Assembly: GCA_964391015.1 (NCBI GenBank)
Contig: CAYMKU010000020.1
Location: 1-64,000, forward strand
Reading direction: 5' to 3'
Length of the DNA: 64,000 nucleotides
Origin: XYD12-FULL-36-8 sp964391015
GTDB taxonomy: Bacteria; Bacteroidota; Ignavibacteria; Ignavibacteriales; Ignavibacteriaceae
In this document: positions 1-8,263 of the stretch, piece by piece
Position numbering within the stretch: the stretch's first letter is position 1
How the letters are laid out: each line of letters opens with the position of its first letter
The notes under the pieces: model-generated
The model's input: only the letters and a program-made list of their open reading frames with translations
What the model was told of the DNA's origin: nothing
The model's database searches: none
Program-made: the position numbers and the translations under genes

Positions 1-863
1 AAAGCTGTTTCAGGCCAAATGATTACTTTAGCACCGTTATTGACCGCTTTTTTAGACAAACCAAGATACAGTTGAGTGAGCTGGTTGAGGTCATTCCCTT
101 TCCATTTCTCCCAAGGATCGAGATTGGGTTGAATCAATCCTACTTTAACTCTTTTGTTGAGTTGTTCTGTTTGATTCAACTTGAGTGTTCCATAGGTTAA
201 GATAAAGATTAAGATTAAGAACGAGATAAATAAGTGGAAATAAAATGATTTTTTGCTGATTCCGAATGAAGTCACACTTTTGTATGCTAATACGTTTATT
301 AAAACAATAACAATGGTTAAACCCAACTGACCGATAATATCTGCAATTTGAATAAATGATGTAAATTGGACTAAACCGTTTCCGAGCGAAAGCCAAGGGA
401 AACTTAAATCCGTCAGCATGTAAACATATTCATACGCAACATAGAAGAACGGAAGTAAATAAAGAGTGTATCTTCTTGGAAATATTTGTCGTGAAAAATA
501 TAAAAGTGTTGAAGGAATTAAGAAAAAAACGGGGTTAACAAATATCAGAAGTATTCCCGAGACCATTAAAAAAGGATCTGCTTCTTTCTGCCAGCTTCCA
601 ACCCAGTACAAAGTGAAAAGACAAAAGATAAATGCCATGAGGTAAGTTGCTCGATTAATTTCAATCAACTTCTCTTTTTTTTCAATCACATTTAAATAAG
701 GAATCAGGGCTACTAACAAAAGTATCGGAGCTGGAAATGGAACCGGAGGAAATGAAACTGCAAGTAAAATCCCGCTTATCAGAAGTGACAAACGTTCCTT
801 ATTCCTTTGTCGCTTTTCATCTACCGTTAACTGTAAACCATTTTTCCAGAAAAGAATCTTCAA
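1..863 (-). CDS. lnt: Apolipoprotein N-acyltransferase, partial (3' end outside window)
   Basis: This reading frame is open from about 863 to the left edge (about 287 codons). It encodes several hydrophobic segments followed by the start of a carbon-nitrogen hydrolase domain. Motifs seen are SFPPVPFP near the N-terminus, FPWLSLGNGL, VGLIQPNLDPWEKW and IIWPETA at the cut edge; the Glu of WPE is the first member of the Glu-Lys-Cys triad of the family. Lnt N-acylates diacylated lipoproteins in the inner membrane, the last step of lipoprotein maturation. No ATG lies near the 5' end in this frame; the best start is a TTG at 863, overlapping the stop of the upstream DedA gene. The Lys and Cys of the triad lie outside the window. 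Confidence 0.9.
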   Translation of the reverse strand, partial: MKILFWKNGLQLTVDEKRQRNKERLSLLISGILLAVSFPPVPFPAPILLLVALIPYLNVIEKKEKLIEINRATYLMAFIFCLFTLYWVGSWQKEADPFLMVSGILLIFVNPVFFLIPSTLLYFSRQIFPRRYTLYLLPFFYVAYEYVYMLTDLSFPWLSLGNGLVQFTSFIQIADIIGQLGLTIVIVLINVLAYKSVTSFGISKKSFYFHLFISFLILIFILTYGTLKLNQTEQLNKRVKVGLIQPNLDPWEKWKGNDLNQLTQLYLGLSKKAVNNGAKVIIWPETA

Positions 864-1474
864 GCTTTTTGCTTTCTTCTCTTTTGAAGAAAATACCTTA
901 TAACAAAGAATAATATAATCAGAATTGTAATAGTGAGAACTATGTTACTGTATGTTTTAAGATGCTGATCTACAAGAGCTACATTATTTCCGAACAAAAC
1001 ACCGAGTGATATTATCAGTAAATTCCATATAGTAGAACTTATCAAAGCAAACAAAAATGTTTTTTTAATATTCAATTCACTCAAGCCAGCAAAAAAAGAA
1101 ATTACTGCTCGCGTACCAGATAAAAATCTATTTCCAAGTATAACCCAATAACCATATTTAGAAAACCACTTCTCAGCTTTTTGCAATGCCTCGGTCGATA
1201 AAAATTTAAATCTTCCTTTCTCCAATAGCTTTTTGTCAACTTGAGCTCCAATGTAGAATAAGGTCATAAAACCCATAACGCTTCCAATTGAAGTAACTAG
1301 CAAAGTGGGGAAAAAACTTATGATATTTGTGCTCACCAAGGTTCCGGCAACAATTATTACAACATCACTTGGTGAAGGTGGAAAAATATTTTCAATAAAT
1401 GAGAAGAAGAAAAGACTAACATAAATCCACATAGGAGAAAAGTTAGCCAGTGAATTCAATATGTCTTCAAACAT
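860..1474 (-). CDS. DedA family (SNARE-associated/VTT domain) membrane protein
   Basis: This 204-residue polytopic protein has the DedA signature: an N-terminal hydrophobic stretch with ENIFPPSPSDVV (about residues 28-40), a glycine-rich helix, and the GNRFLSGTRAVISFFAGLS segment (about 115-133) with the conserved Arg residues. The C-terminus is a basic tail after the last membrane helix. DedA proteins are inner-membrane proteins; some members act as undecaprenyl-phosphate or phospholipid flippases, but the substrate of this one cannot be told from sequence. It sits one base after the ispF stop and overlaps lnt, so co-transcription is likely. Confidence 0.9.
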   Translation of the reverse strand: MFEDILNSLANFSPMWIYVSLFFFSFIENIFPPSPSDVVIIVAGTLVSTNIISFFPTLLVTSIGSVMGFMTLFYIGAQVDKKLLEKGRFKFLSTEALQKAEKWFSKYGYWVILGNRFLSGTRAVISFFAGLSELNIKKTFLFALISSTIWNLLIISLGVLFGNNVALVDQHLKTYSNIVLTITILIILFFVIRYFLQKRRKQKA

Positions 1475-1475
1475 T

Positions 1476-1964
1476 CTATTTTGTTTTGATAATTAAAACT
1501 GAAGCAAATGCAGAAACTCCTTCTTCTCGTCCTACAAATCCAAGGTTTTCTGTTGTAGTGGCTTTAATAGAAATATTTTCTACCGAAGTGTGAAGTACAT
1601 CAGCAATATTTTTTTTCATTTGAATGGCATAACCAGAAAGTTTTGGTCGTTGCACGGTTATAATTGTATCAACGTTTGCAATTGAATATCCCGCTTGGAT
1701 GACTAGCTTATAAACATACTTTAACAGTTCAAGACTATTGGCATTTTTATACTTTGGATCATTATCTGGAAAATGCATCCCGATATCTCCAGCGGAAATA
1801 CTGCCAAGTAAAGCATCACAAATTGCATGTAGAAGCACGTCAGCATCAGAATGGCCTGCTAATCCTTTTTCAAAAGGGATTTCCACTCCGCCAATTATTA
1901 ACTTTCGATTATTTACAAACGCATGAACATCAAAACCAATTCCTATTCTGTATGGATTATTCAA
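1476..1964 (-). CDS. ispF: 2-C-methyl-D-erythritol 2,4-cyclodiphosphate synthase
   Basis: IspF converts CDP-ME 2-phosphate to the cyclic diphosphate MEcPP in the non-mevalonate isoprenoid pathway. The 162 residues match the usual family length. The N-terminal GIGFDVHAF carries the metal-binding Asp and His, GHSDADVLLHAICDALLG supplies the third metal His, and ATTTENLGFVGREEG near the C-terminus is the substrate and Zn-proximal loop. The start ATG overlaps the stop of the acylphosphatase gene by four bases (ATGA), indicating translational coupling. Isoprenoid precursors feed uppS elsewhere in this window. Confidence 0.97.
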   Translation of the reverse strand: MNNPYRIGIGFDVHAFVNNRKLIIGGVEIPFEKGLAGHSDADVLLHAICDALLGSISAGDIGMHFPDNDPKYKNANSLELLKYVYKLVIQAGYSIANVDTIITVQRPKLSGYAIQMKKNIADVLHTSVENISIKATTTENLGFVGREEGVSAFASVLIIKTK

Positions 1965-2242
1965 AATTTCACCTCAAATGACTCAAATTCATTTTTGAAT
2001 TCCAACCAATCTATTCTTGAATTTTTAACATGAGCATGTGACGGTCCTAGTTTTATCAAATTAAAAAGTTCCACAATATTAATTTTGTCACCTTCGACAA
2101 CCGTAAGAACTTCGCCCGTAAAAAGATTTTGCACATAACCATTAAGCTTTAAACGAGAAGCATGCTTAACTACAAAAAATCTGAATCCAACTCCTTGTAC
2201 CAAACCATTAACTAGAATTTCTGCTCTTGCATTGTCGTGCAC
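1961..2242 (-). CDS. acyP: Acylphosphatase
   Basis: This small cytosolic enzyme hydrolyses acyl phosphates such as carbamoyl or acetyl phosphate. The 93-residue protein has the diagnostic VNGLVQGVGFRFFV block (about 11-24) with the catalytic Arg, and LNGYVQNLFTGEV (about 33-45) with the catalytic Asn, followed by VVEGD. Length and motif order are typical. It lies between an EamA transporter gene (5-bp gap) and ispF (4-bp overlap). The biological substrate is not indicated by the neighbours. Confidence 0.95.
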   Translation of the reverse strand: MHDNARAEILVNGLVQGVGFRFFVVKHASRLKLNGYVQNLFTGEVLTVVEGDKINIVELFNLIKLGPSHAHVKNSRIDWLEFKNEFESFEVKF

Positions 2243-2247
2243 AATAG

Positions 2248-3150
2248 TTACTCTCTATTCTTATCGAGCAATTCACTTACTAATACGCCTGTAAATATAA
2301 AAAGACACCCAATAATGCCAAAGCTTGAAATGTTTTCATTTATAATCAGGTAAGCAAACAGTGCGGCAAAAATTGGTTCTAAAGAAAAAATTATTCCCGC
2401 TTTTGTTGGAGTAACTGTTTTTTGGTACTTAGTTTGAACTGCAGTCGCAAATATTGATGAGAAAATGGCTGTATAAAGAATAACAAGTATTACAGTGCCG
2501 TTGAAATTGTATCTTATACTTTCAACACCTGTCACATTAAAAATATAAGTGAAAATAAAACCTGCTACACCTGTGAAAATAACTTGCAGAATTATCAATG
2601 CTTTGTAGTCAAATTTTTTTGTGATGATATCTATATAAACAACATAAAGCGCATAAAAGATCGCACATATCAATGTAAGAAAATCGCCTAAATTAAAATT
2701 GTTACCCAGTTCTGTTAAAATATCAATAACAGTTTCACCTTTGCTTGACAGCAATATTAACCCAATAATAACTAAAAATATCCCTATAATATTTCCCCTG
2801 CTCGGTAACTTTTTTTCTAGTATTAACTGAAGAATAGGAATAAATATCACGAATGTACCAGTTATAAAACCAGACTTAGTAGCAGATGTAAATTGTAAAC
2901 CAACTGTTTGTGTCGCAAATCCGACAAAATATAAAAACCCTAAGAACAAGCCTGCTTTGATCAAATACTTGTTTGAGATAAACAACGGCTTCCACAAAAA
3001 AGGCAGTAATAACAGCGCTGCAAATGAAAATCGAATTGCAATAAAAATCATGGGTGAGATATCACTTAGCGCTAGCTTGATAATCGGAAATGTTACGCCC
3101 CAAAAAGCAGTGATTGAAAAGAGAGCTATTTCACCAATGAATTTTTTCAT
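2248..3150 (-). CDS. EamA/DMT-family transporter
   Basis: This 300-residue protein has ten predicted membrane helices in two EamA repeats. The first begins with FSITAFWGVTFPIIKLAL and the second, around residue 155, with LCAIFYALYVVYIDIITKKF. SLEPIFAALFAYLIINE near residue 257 is the usual end-of-domain motif. DMT-family proteins export or import small metabolites (amino acids, nucleotides, drugs); the substrate here is unknown. The gene begins a minus-strand run with acyP and ispF and is separated from era by 49 bp. Confidence 0.92.
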   Translation of the reverse strand: MKKFIGEIALFSITAFWGVTFPIIKLALSDISPMIFIAIRFSFAALLLLPFLWKPLFISNKYLIKAGLFLGFLYFVGFATQTVGLQFTSATKSGFITGTFVIFIPILQLILEKKLPSRGNIIGIFLVIIGLILLSSKGETVIDILTELGNNFNLGDFLTLICAIFYALYVVYIDIITKKFDYKALIILQVIFTGVAGFIFTYIFNVTGVESIRYNFNGTVILVILYTAIFSSIFATAVQTKYQKTVTPTKAGIIFSLEPIFAALFAYLIINENISSFGIIGCLFIFTGVLVSELLDKNRE

Positions 3151-3199
3151 AGAAAAAGTTTTACTTTGAATTCGTCATCGTGAAAAAACATAAATCACA

Positions 3200-4108
3200 T
3201 CATTTTTCTTTACTATAACCGAAATAGTTTAACATATTCTCATCTGTTCTCCACTTCGGCTTAACTTTGACTCGCAATTCTAAAAAAACTTCCCTCTGAA
3301 GAAATTCCTCAATTGATTTTCTTGAGGTTTCGCCTAATTTTTTTATCGCCTTACCTTCTCTTCCAATAATTATTGCTTTCTGACTTTCCTTCTCAACAAA
3401 CACATAAGCCTGAATGAAGTTTTTTCCTTTTTCCCTTTCCTTAAAATCAACAATGTGCACTTCGCAGCTGTAAGGGACTTCTTCTGAATATTGTTCCAAT
3501 ATTTTTTCACGAATAATTTCAGCAGCAAAGAACCTCTCGTTCTCATCAGTTAATTCACCATCAGGAAAATATTGCGGGTGTTCCGGCAGCAGTTCCACTA
3601 CAGAATTAATAACTTCAGCAAGATTAAATGCATGTTTGGCAGACACAGGTATAACTCTTTTAAAGAGATTTGTGCTTTGCTGTTTTTCAATTAAAGAAAT
3701 AATTTTTTCTTGACTAGTAAGATCAATCTTATTCAGTAATAAAATTTGGGGGATCCTAAGCTTTAATAACACCTCTTCCACAAATTGTTGGTGAAACAAT
3801 TTTTTTCCGCTATAATCTTCATCTGCATCCTGAATCATCAAAATAACATCTGAATCTTTAGCTGCAGTATCTACTGCATCCATCATTCTTTCTTGAAGCA
3901 AGTAGTTGGGTTTTAACACTCCGGGAGTATCTATAAAAATAACTTGATAATCTTTCTCAGTGAGAATCCCAAGAATTTTTTTTCGTGTTGTCTGCGGTTT
4001 TTCCGAAACTATGTTTAGCTTTTGCCCCAGTAGTGCATTTAGTAAAGTGGATTTACCTGAATTCGGTAAACCCAAAATTGCTACATATCCAGATTTAAAA
4101 AATTCCAT
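3200..4108 (-). CDS. era: GTPase Era
   Basis: Era is a cytosolic and membrane-associated GTPase that binds the 3' end of 16S rRNA and assists assembly of the small ribosomal subunit. The 302 residues show G1 (GLPNSGKSTLLN, about 13-24), G2 with TTRKKI, G3 (FIDTPGV, about 58-64) and G4 (LLNKIDL). A C-terminal KH domain contains EVHIVDFKERE and IIIGREGKAIKKLG (about 248-261), the RNA-binding GxxG-type loop. All motifs are intact and the length is normal. Confidence 0.97.
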   Translation of the reverse strand: MEFFKSGYVAILGLPNSGKSTLLNALLGQKLNIVSEKPQTTRKKILGILTEKDYQVIFIDTPGVLKPNYLLQERMMDAVDTAAKDSDVILMIQDADEDYSGKKLFHQQFVEEVLLKLRIPQILLLNKIDLTSQEKIISLIEKQQSTNLFKRVIPVSAKHAFNLAEVINSVVELLPEHPQYFPDGELTDENERFFAAEIIREKILEQYSEEVPYSCEVHIVDFKEREKGKNFIQAYVFVEKESQKAIIIGREGKAIKKLGETSRKSIEEFLQREVFLELRVKVKPKWRTDENMLNYFGYSKEK

Positions 4109-4210
4109 TTTGATAATAATTTAAAATTAACGCTTGATTATCTTAATAGTAAATATAAAGGAATGTCCAAAGAAATTTAAAGTTCTTAATAATATAAGAT
4201 TTGACGTGTT

Positions 4211-4738
4211 TCAGTCTATGTTATTGTTCTTTAGCCTAGGTGATTTAATATTTTCAAAGAAGAAATATCCGGAAATCAAAATTCCGAGAGAAAGAATCGA
4301 ACCAAAAATGGAAATTCCTTTCGGTGAAAATATATGAACTATGCTTGAAGCGATGGTTCGTAAAGTTGAAGTTAAAATTTGGGAATAATTTGGGGAGGTC
4401 TGTTGAGAAGAAGGTGAACTTACGGCATAATAAACTATCATCCCGACGACAACAAAGATAAAGAAAATAAAAAGCGATGAAACAACAAGAACAAAATTTC
4501 GCTGTTCCTTGTATGCCTTCTTTCTTGATACAAGTTTATTCATTACACTAATTGTAAAGCTATCTTTTGGAGACTCTGCTTTTAATTTTTTCAGTTCATT
4601 ATGAACAGCTAATAACGCTTGATATCTTTTTTTGTCTTTAATCGAAGTAGATAATATTTCTTTTACGTAAAGTAATGAGGTATAATCTAATTCCCCGTCG
4701 ACATATTTGTTTAAAATTTCATCGCTCAATTTATTCAT
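4211..4738 (-). CDS. Probable anti-sigma factor, single-pass membrane protein
   Basis: This 175-residue protein overlaps the upstream ECF sigma gene by four bases (ATGA). The N-terminal part (MNKLSDEILNKYVDGELD) resembles the start of anti-sigma domains, but the His-x3-Cys-x2-Cys zinc motif is absent. A strongly hydrophobic helix lies at about 86-108 (FVLVVSSLFIFFIFVVVGMI) and a second hydrophobic stretch at about 145-160. The order sigma then membrane protein, and the coupling, are what suggest an anti-sigma role; there is no direct sequence proof. The cytosolic N-terminus would hold the sigma factor until an envelope signal releases it. Confidence 0.7.
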   Translation of the reverse strand: MNKLSDEILNKYVDGELDYTSLLYVKEILSTSIKDKKRYQALLAVHNELKKLKAESPKDSFTISVMNKLVSRKKAYKEQRNFVLVVSSLFIFFIFVVVGMIVYYAVSSPSSQQTSPNYSQILTSTLRTIASSIVHIFSPKGISIFGSILSLGILISGYFFFENIKSPRLKNNNID

Positions 4739-5301
4739 GACAACTCTCGCACTAAATCGTTTTTAATAAATAAGTCTCGTAAAGCATTTCTCGATCTATA
4801 AAGCATTACTTTAACATTCGGGACTGAAATATTCATTACTTCGCTTATTTCTTCACAAGTCATTTCATTAAGATAAAATAAATTCAAAACTGAAGAATAA
4901 TTTATAGGCAATTTTTCCATAACATTATTTATGAAAGCAGATAAATCTGAATTTTCAATAATCCTAAAATCATAATCACTCTCCAAATTAAAATGGCTTT
5001 CTAAAGACGACATTTCGTTCTCAATCTTTCTCTTTTTAATAGACAGCCTGCTTATGACAGTATTGTAAACAATCCGGTAGAACCAAGTAGAAAATTTTGA
5101 TTCTTGTTTGAAACTGGACAATCCGTTATATGCTTTAAGAAAACAATCCTGAAGTATTTCTTCGGCATCCATTTCATTTTTAATTATTCGTTTGATTAAA
5201 GAAAACGCTTTGTTTTTATACCTTCCAATAATAATAGCGTAATCTGCTTGATTACCGCGTTTCACCGAAGCAATTATTTCTAGATCGGTAAGATTTTTCA
5301 T
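4735..5301 (-). CDS. ECF-family RNA polymerase sigma factor
   Basis: The 188 residues carry the two ECF domains. Region 2 (about 20-90) includes DAEEILQDCFLKAYNGL and FSTWFYRIVYN, which match the -10 recognition and core-binding helices. Region 4 (about 130-180) includes LNLFYLNEMTCEEISEVMNIS and NVKVMLYRSRNALR, the -35 recognition helix-turn-helix. Upstream (5312-5339) is a sequence matching ECF-type promoters, also present in front of the divergent gene at 5476, suggesting autoregulation. The ATG lies only 10 bases from the predicted -10 GTC, so the transcript may be leaderless or nearly so. Downstream is the probable anti-sigma partner. Confidence 0.93.
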   Translation of the reverse strand: MKNLTDLEIIASVKRGNQADYAIIIGRYKNKAFSLIKRIIKNEMDAEEILQDCFLKAYNGLSSFKQESKFSTWFYRIVYNTVISRLSIKKRKIENEMSSLESHFNLESDYDFRIIENSDLSAFINNVMEKLPINYSSVLNLFYLNEMTCEEISEVMNISVPNVKVMLYRSRNALRDLFIKNDLVRELS

Positions 5302-5311
5302 TTTTAGATTT

Positions 5312-5339
5312 GACCAAATTATTGTTCAAAAGGTTACAC
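5312..5339 (-). promoter_or_regulatory. Predicted ECF-type promoter of the sigma/anti-sigma operon
   Basis: Read on the minus strand, GTGTAACCTTTT (5339 to 5328) is followed after 13 bases by GTC (5314 to 5312). TGTAAC-N17-nGTC resembles known ECF promoters with an AAC-type -35 and a CGTC-like -10. The same 12-mer and the same 13-base spacing to GTC occur in the opposite direction at 5398-5425. Expression has not been shown. Confidence 0.6.
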
Positions 5340-5397
5340 AAAAGAAACAACAATTTTTAATTAAAAATAGATAGAGGTTTTACCAAAAGCAATTTTA

Positions 5398-5425
5398 GTG
5401 TAACCTTTTAGCTTAACCCCATGTC
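5398..5425 (+). promoter_or_regulatory. Predicted ECF-type promoter of the divergent membrane-protein gene
   Basis: GTGTAACCTTTT (5398-5409) is followed after 13 bases by GTC (5423-5425), identical in motif and spacing to the site driving the sigma operon on the other strand. It would give a 5' leader of roughly 40 bases before the ATG at 5476, which includes the SD AAGGAG. Confidence 0.6.
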
Positions 5426-5475
5426 TGAAGATTTGAGAAGCAAAAAATAATAGAGCGAATAAAAAGGAGAATTTC

Positions 5476-5826
5476 ATGGGACCAGACATAATTGCAGTAT
5501 CAATTCCTATTGTTGCAATAGTAGCTACAGCGTTGATTTTAATCACTGCATTTTACTATAAATCAAGAGAAAAGCAGTTACTTATCGAAAAGGGATTAAG
5601 CCCTGAACAAATCAAAGAATTTTTTGAATCTAAAAAAGATCCTAATAGGTTGCTTAAGTTCGGAATTATAATCTTTGCATTCGGATTAGGGCTTGGATCT
5701 GGAATAATGATGGAAGATATTACTTCTAAGGAATATTGGATTCCACTCTTAATGTTCACACTCACAGGATTAGGGTTTATTGTAAGTGGGATAGTGGCAA
5801 GAAAATTTGATATAAAAGGTAATTAA
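5476..5826 (+). CDS. Small membrane protein (DUF6249-like), predicted ECF-sigma target
   Basis: This 116-residue protein has an N-terminal membrane helix (about 8-27) and two hydrophobic segments (about 61-78 and 90-108). Between the first and second is the short charged region QLLIEKGLSPEQIKEFFESK. This layout resembles the DUF6249 family, which has no assigned function. The start is supported by AAGGAG seven bases upstream. It is transcribed divergently from the ECF sigma operon and shares its promoter motif, so it is probably part of that regulon. I do not assign a function. Confidence 0.8.
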   Translation: MGPDIIAVSIPIVAIVATALILITAFYYKSREKQLLIEKGLSPEQIKEFFESKKDPNRLLKFGIIIFAFGLGLGSGIMMEDITSKEYWIPLLMFTLTGLGFIVSGIVARKFDIKGN

Positions 5827-5847
5827 TTAACAGAAGTGTTTTATTTA

Positions 5848-5896
5848 CAAACCCAATTTCCGATGCTCAAATAACACACTTAAGAAATTGGGTTTG
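5848..5896. repeat. 13-bp perfect inverted repeat between convergent genes
   Basis: CAAACCCAATTTC (5848-5860) pairs with GAAATTGGGTTTG (5884-5896), leaving a 23-base loop. It lies between the convergent small membrane protein gene and trxB. There is no T-run on either side, so it is not a canonical intrinsic terminator, but it may stabilise both 3' ends. Confidence 0.6.
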
Positions 5897-5934
5897 ATTA
5901 AGTAATCAAATAATAAGTAGCATGCAAACAAAAA

Positions 5935-6897
5935 TTACGAATGAAGATGAGTTTGAGTTTCGAGCCATCTTTCTGCATCAATTGCCGCCATACATCCTGA
6001 ACCAGCTGCTGTTATAGCTTGACGATAAGTCTTATCTGCAACATCACCTGCAGCAAATACGCCTTCAATCTTTGTGAAGGATGAACCTGGTTTAAGAATT
6101 AGATACCCTGTTTCATCCATATCAAGAACACCTTTGAATAATTCCGTATTTGGTTTGTGGCCAATCGCAATAAACAACCCTTGAGCTTCGAACACTTGTG
6201 TGCTGTGATTCTTTGTATCTTCAAGAATAACTCCTGTTATTGTTTTTTTTCCATCTTCTTCTTTGCCAATCACTTCCTTGACAATTTTGTTCATCAAGAA
6301 TTTTATTTTGGGATTTCTCTTAGCTCGATCCAACATAATTTTTGACGCACGAAACTCTTCTCTTCTATGTATAATGGTAACTTCAGAAGCAAACTTTGTT
6401 AAATAATTTGCTTCTTCCATTGCAGTATCACCACCGCCAACAACTAAAACTTTTTGATTGCGGAAGAAAAAACCATCACAAGTTGCACAAGCCGAAACAC
6501 CATATCCCATATATTTCTTTTCGCTTTCAATTCCTAAAAGTCTTGCCGAAGCACCGGTAGCAATAATTATTGCATCAGCTGTGAATACTTCGTCGTATGA
6601 TTTAACAACGAAAGGTCGTATTGAAAAATCTACAGCGGTAACTTCTTGATATAAAGATTTAGCACCAAAACGATGAACTTGCTTTCTCATTATATCCATT
6701 AGTTCTGGACCTTGGATCCCATGTTCAAATCCAGGATAGTTTTCGATCTCAGTGGTAATTGTAAGCTGCCCGCCTGGCTGAATTCCCTCAAAAATTAATG
6801 GATTAAGATTGGCTCTTCCATTATATAAGGCGGCTGTAAAGCCAGCCGGACCGGAACCAATTATTATTACCTTATAATGATTTGCGTTCTCAGACAT
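5935..6897 (-). CDS. trxB: Thioredoxin reductase
   Basis: This flavoenzyme transfers electrons from NADPH to thioredoxin. The 320 residues have the N-terminal FAD-binding GSGPAGFTAALY (about 14-25), the redox-active CATCDG (about 137-142; CxxC), the NAD(P)-binding VVGGGDTAMEEA (about 153-164) with HRREEFRAS, which favours NADPH, and the C-terminal FAD motif GVFAAGDV (about 284-291). Length is typical of low-molecular-weight bacterial TrxB. The gene is convergent with the small membrane protein gene to its left and is followed upstream by queG at 21 bp. Confidence 0.97.
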   Translation of the reverse strand: MSENANHYKVIIIGSGPAGFTAALYNGRANLNPLIFEGIQPGGQLTITTEIENYPGFEHGIQGPELMDIMRKQVHRFGAKSLYQEVTAVDFSIRPFVVKSYDEVFTADAIIIATGASARLLGIESEKKYMGYGVSACATCDGFFFRNQKVLVVGGGDTAMEEANYLTKFASEVTIIHRREEFRASKIMLDRAKRNPKIKFLMNKIVKEVIGKEEDGKKTITGVILEDTKNHSTQVFEAQGLFIAIGHKPNTELFKGVLDMDETGYLILKPGSSFTKIEGVFAAGDVADKTYRQAITAAGSGCMAAIDAERWLETQTHLHS

Positions 6898-6917
6898 TTC
6901 TCTCTCAATATTAACTG

Positions 6918-7892
6918 TTAAAATTCTTTATTTATTAGATACGATTTACCGACTAAAGTTTCAACTTGTCCTTTCTTTTCTAAGAGAAATTCCGCATTTC
7001 GTTTTATTCCGCTTAACTTTGATCTTTTCATCGGACTTTCGGCAAACTGTTTCTTAAATGTCGCTCCATCTAGTTTCAACACCTCATCTATCGCAAGTTC
7101 TTTTATTCTCGAATAAAATTCTTTTATAGATGTATTGGTAGAAAATTTCCTATTCCAGGGGCAAACTTCCTGACAAATGTCACAACCAAAAATCCAATTT
7201 TCAAGCTTTCCTCTGAATTCCTCAGGAATTTCTTTTTTATTTTCTATGGTCAAATAAGAAATGCATTTGTTAGAATCCAAAACATACTCGTTCACAATTG
7301 CGTTAGTTGGACAAGCATCAATGCAGGCAGTACACGATCCACAAAAATCTTCAATAGGTTTTATGTAATCAAATTCCCAGTTGGTTATAATGTTTGCAAT
7401 AAAGAACCAGCTTCCAATTTCCTTATTAATAACATTGGTATGTTTTCCCATCCAGCCCAATCCGCTTCTTACTGCCCAGACCTTATCCATCACTGGACCA
7501 GTATCAACATAGGCGGTTGCTTCAAATGAAGGTATTCTTTCTTTCAAGTCATTAATCAATTTATCGAGTTTCCCGCGAATTATTGCGTGGTAATCCTTAC
7601 CCCAAGCATAACGCGAAATTTTCCCTTTATTTTTTTCTTCAGTATGTTTTTCGGGAGTATAATAATTCATTCCGAGAGATATTATTGATTTAGCGGAAGG
7701 GGAAATTTTTCGCACATCTTTTCGCTTTTCAAGGTTCCGAGTCATGTATTCCATCCCAGCATGAAAAGATTCACTTAGCCAATCATTTAATCTCTCAATT
7801 TCTAAATCAAGTTCTTTCGCTTCAGCAAAACCGATTAAATCAAATCCACAATTCTGTGCTAGTTCAATGATTGTCTGATTATTTATCTGCAT
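6918..7892 (-). CDS. queG: Epoxyqueuosine reductase
   Basis: QueG is a cobalamin-dependent iron-sulfur enzyme that reduces epoxyqueuosine to queuosine in the wobble position of tRNA. The 324 residues contain the family's ARYAWGKDYH-type segment (here SRYAWGKDYHAIIRGKL), AVRSGLGWMGKHTNVI, and two [4Fe-4S] motifs: CGSCTACIDACPTNAI (about 185-200) and CDICQEVCPWNRKF (about 237-250). The length matches the short QueG form without the extra HEAT repeats seen in E. coli. Lies just upstream of trxB on the same strand. Confidence 0.95.
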   Translation of the reverse strand: MQINNQTIIELAQNCGFDLIGFAEAKELDLEIERLNDWLSESFHAGMEYMTRNLEKRKDVRKISPSAKSIISLGMNYYTPEKHTEEKNKGKISRYAWGKDYHAIIRGKLDKLINDLKERIPSFEATAYVDTGPVMDKVWAVRSGLGWMGKHTNVINKEIGSWFFIANIITNWEFDYIKPIEDFCGSCTACIDACPTNAIVNEYVLDSNKCISYLTIENKKEIPEEFRGKLENWIFGCDICQEVCPWNRKFSTNTSIKEFYSRIKELAIDEVLKLDGATFKKQFAESPMKRSKLSGIKRNAEFLLEKKGQVETLVGKSYLINKEF

Positions 7893-7915
7893 ACAGATTT
7901 ATTGTTAAATAATTT

Positions 7916-8263
7916 CTACCAAGGATATTTTCTATCTTCAACTTTCACATACACCTTATTCCGAACCACAATAGTTTCATAAGTATCTAATCCCCTGCTA
8001 CCTGCTGGTGTTTTCCCGGACTTAAGGCTGAACATCCAACCATGTACAGGACAGACAACATATTCATCTTCAACGAAGCCATCGTAAATTAAAGCTGTAT
8101 GCTGGTGGGGACAAATGTTACTTAGTGCATAAATTTTGTGATCAATAAGAAACAAAGCGATTTCTTTGTCGTTAACTATAAACCGTTTGCCGGTATTTTC
8201 TCTCAGCTCCTTAATCGAGCAAACTTCTTGAAATCCTTCTAAATTATCTTCGTCAGAGTTCAT
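7916..8263 (-). CDS. Rieske [2Fe-2S] protein
   Basis: The 115 residues form a single Rieske domain of the nitrite-reductase-small-subunit/ferredoxin type. Cluster ligands are in CPHQHT (about 50-55) and CPVHGW (about 71-76). There is no signal peptide or membrane anchor, so it is probably a soluble electron carrier. It overlaps the upstream metallo-beta-lactamase-fold gene by 11 bp, which suggests the two proteins work together; no oxygenase or nitrite reductase gene is nearby. Confidence 0.92.
   Translation of the reverse strand: MNSDEDNLEGFQEVCSIKELRENTGKRFIVNDKEIALFLIDHKIYALSNICPHQHTALIYDGFVEDEYVVCPVHGWMFSLKSGKTPAGSRGLDTYETIVVRNKVYVKVEDRKYPW

Noticed and set aside
145..396. Reading frame opposite in phase to lnt on the minus strand
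   Set aside because: The lnt frame is open across this whole region with clear family motifs, so the other frame is a shadow.
5476..5826. A sigma-70-type promoter alone for the small membrane protein
   Set aside because: No good TTGACA/TATAAT or TAnnTTTG pair is present in the 170-base gap, while the ECF-type motif matches the sigma operon exactly.
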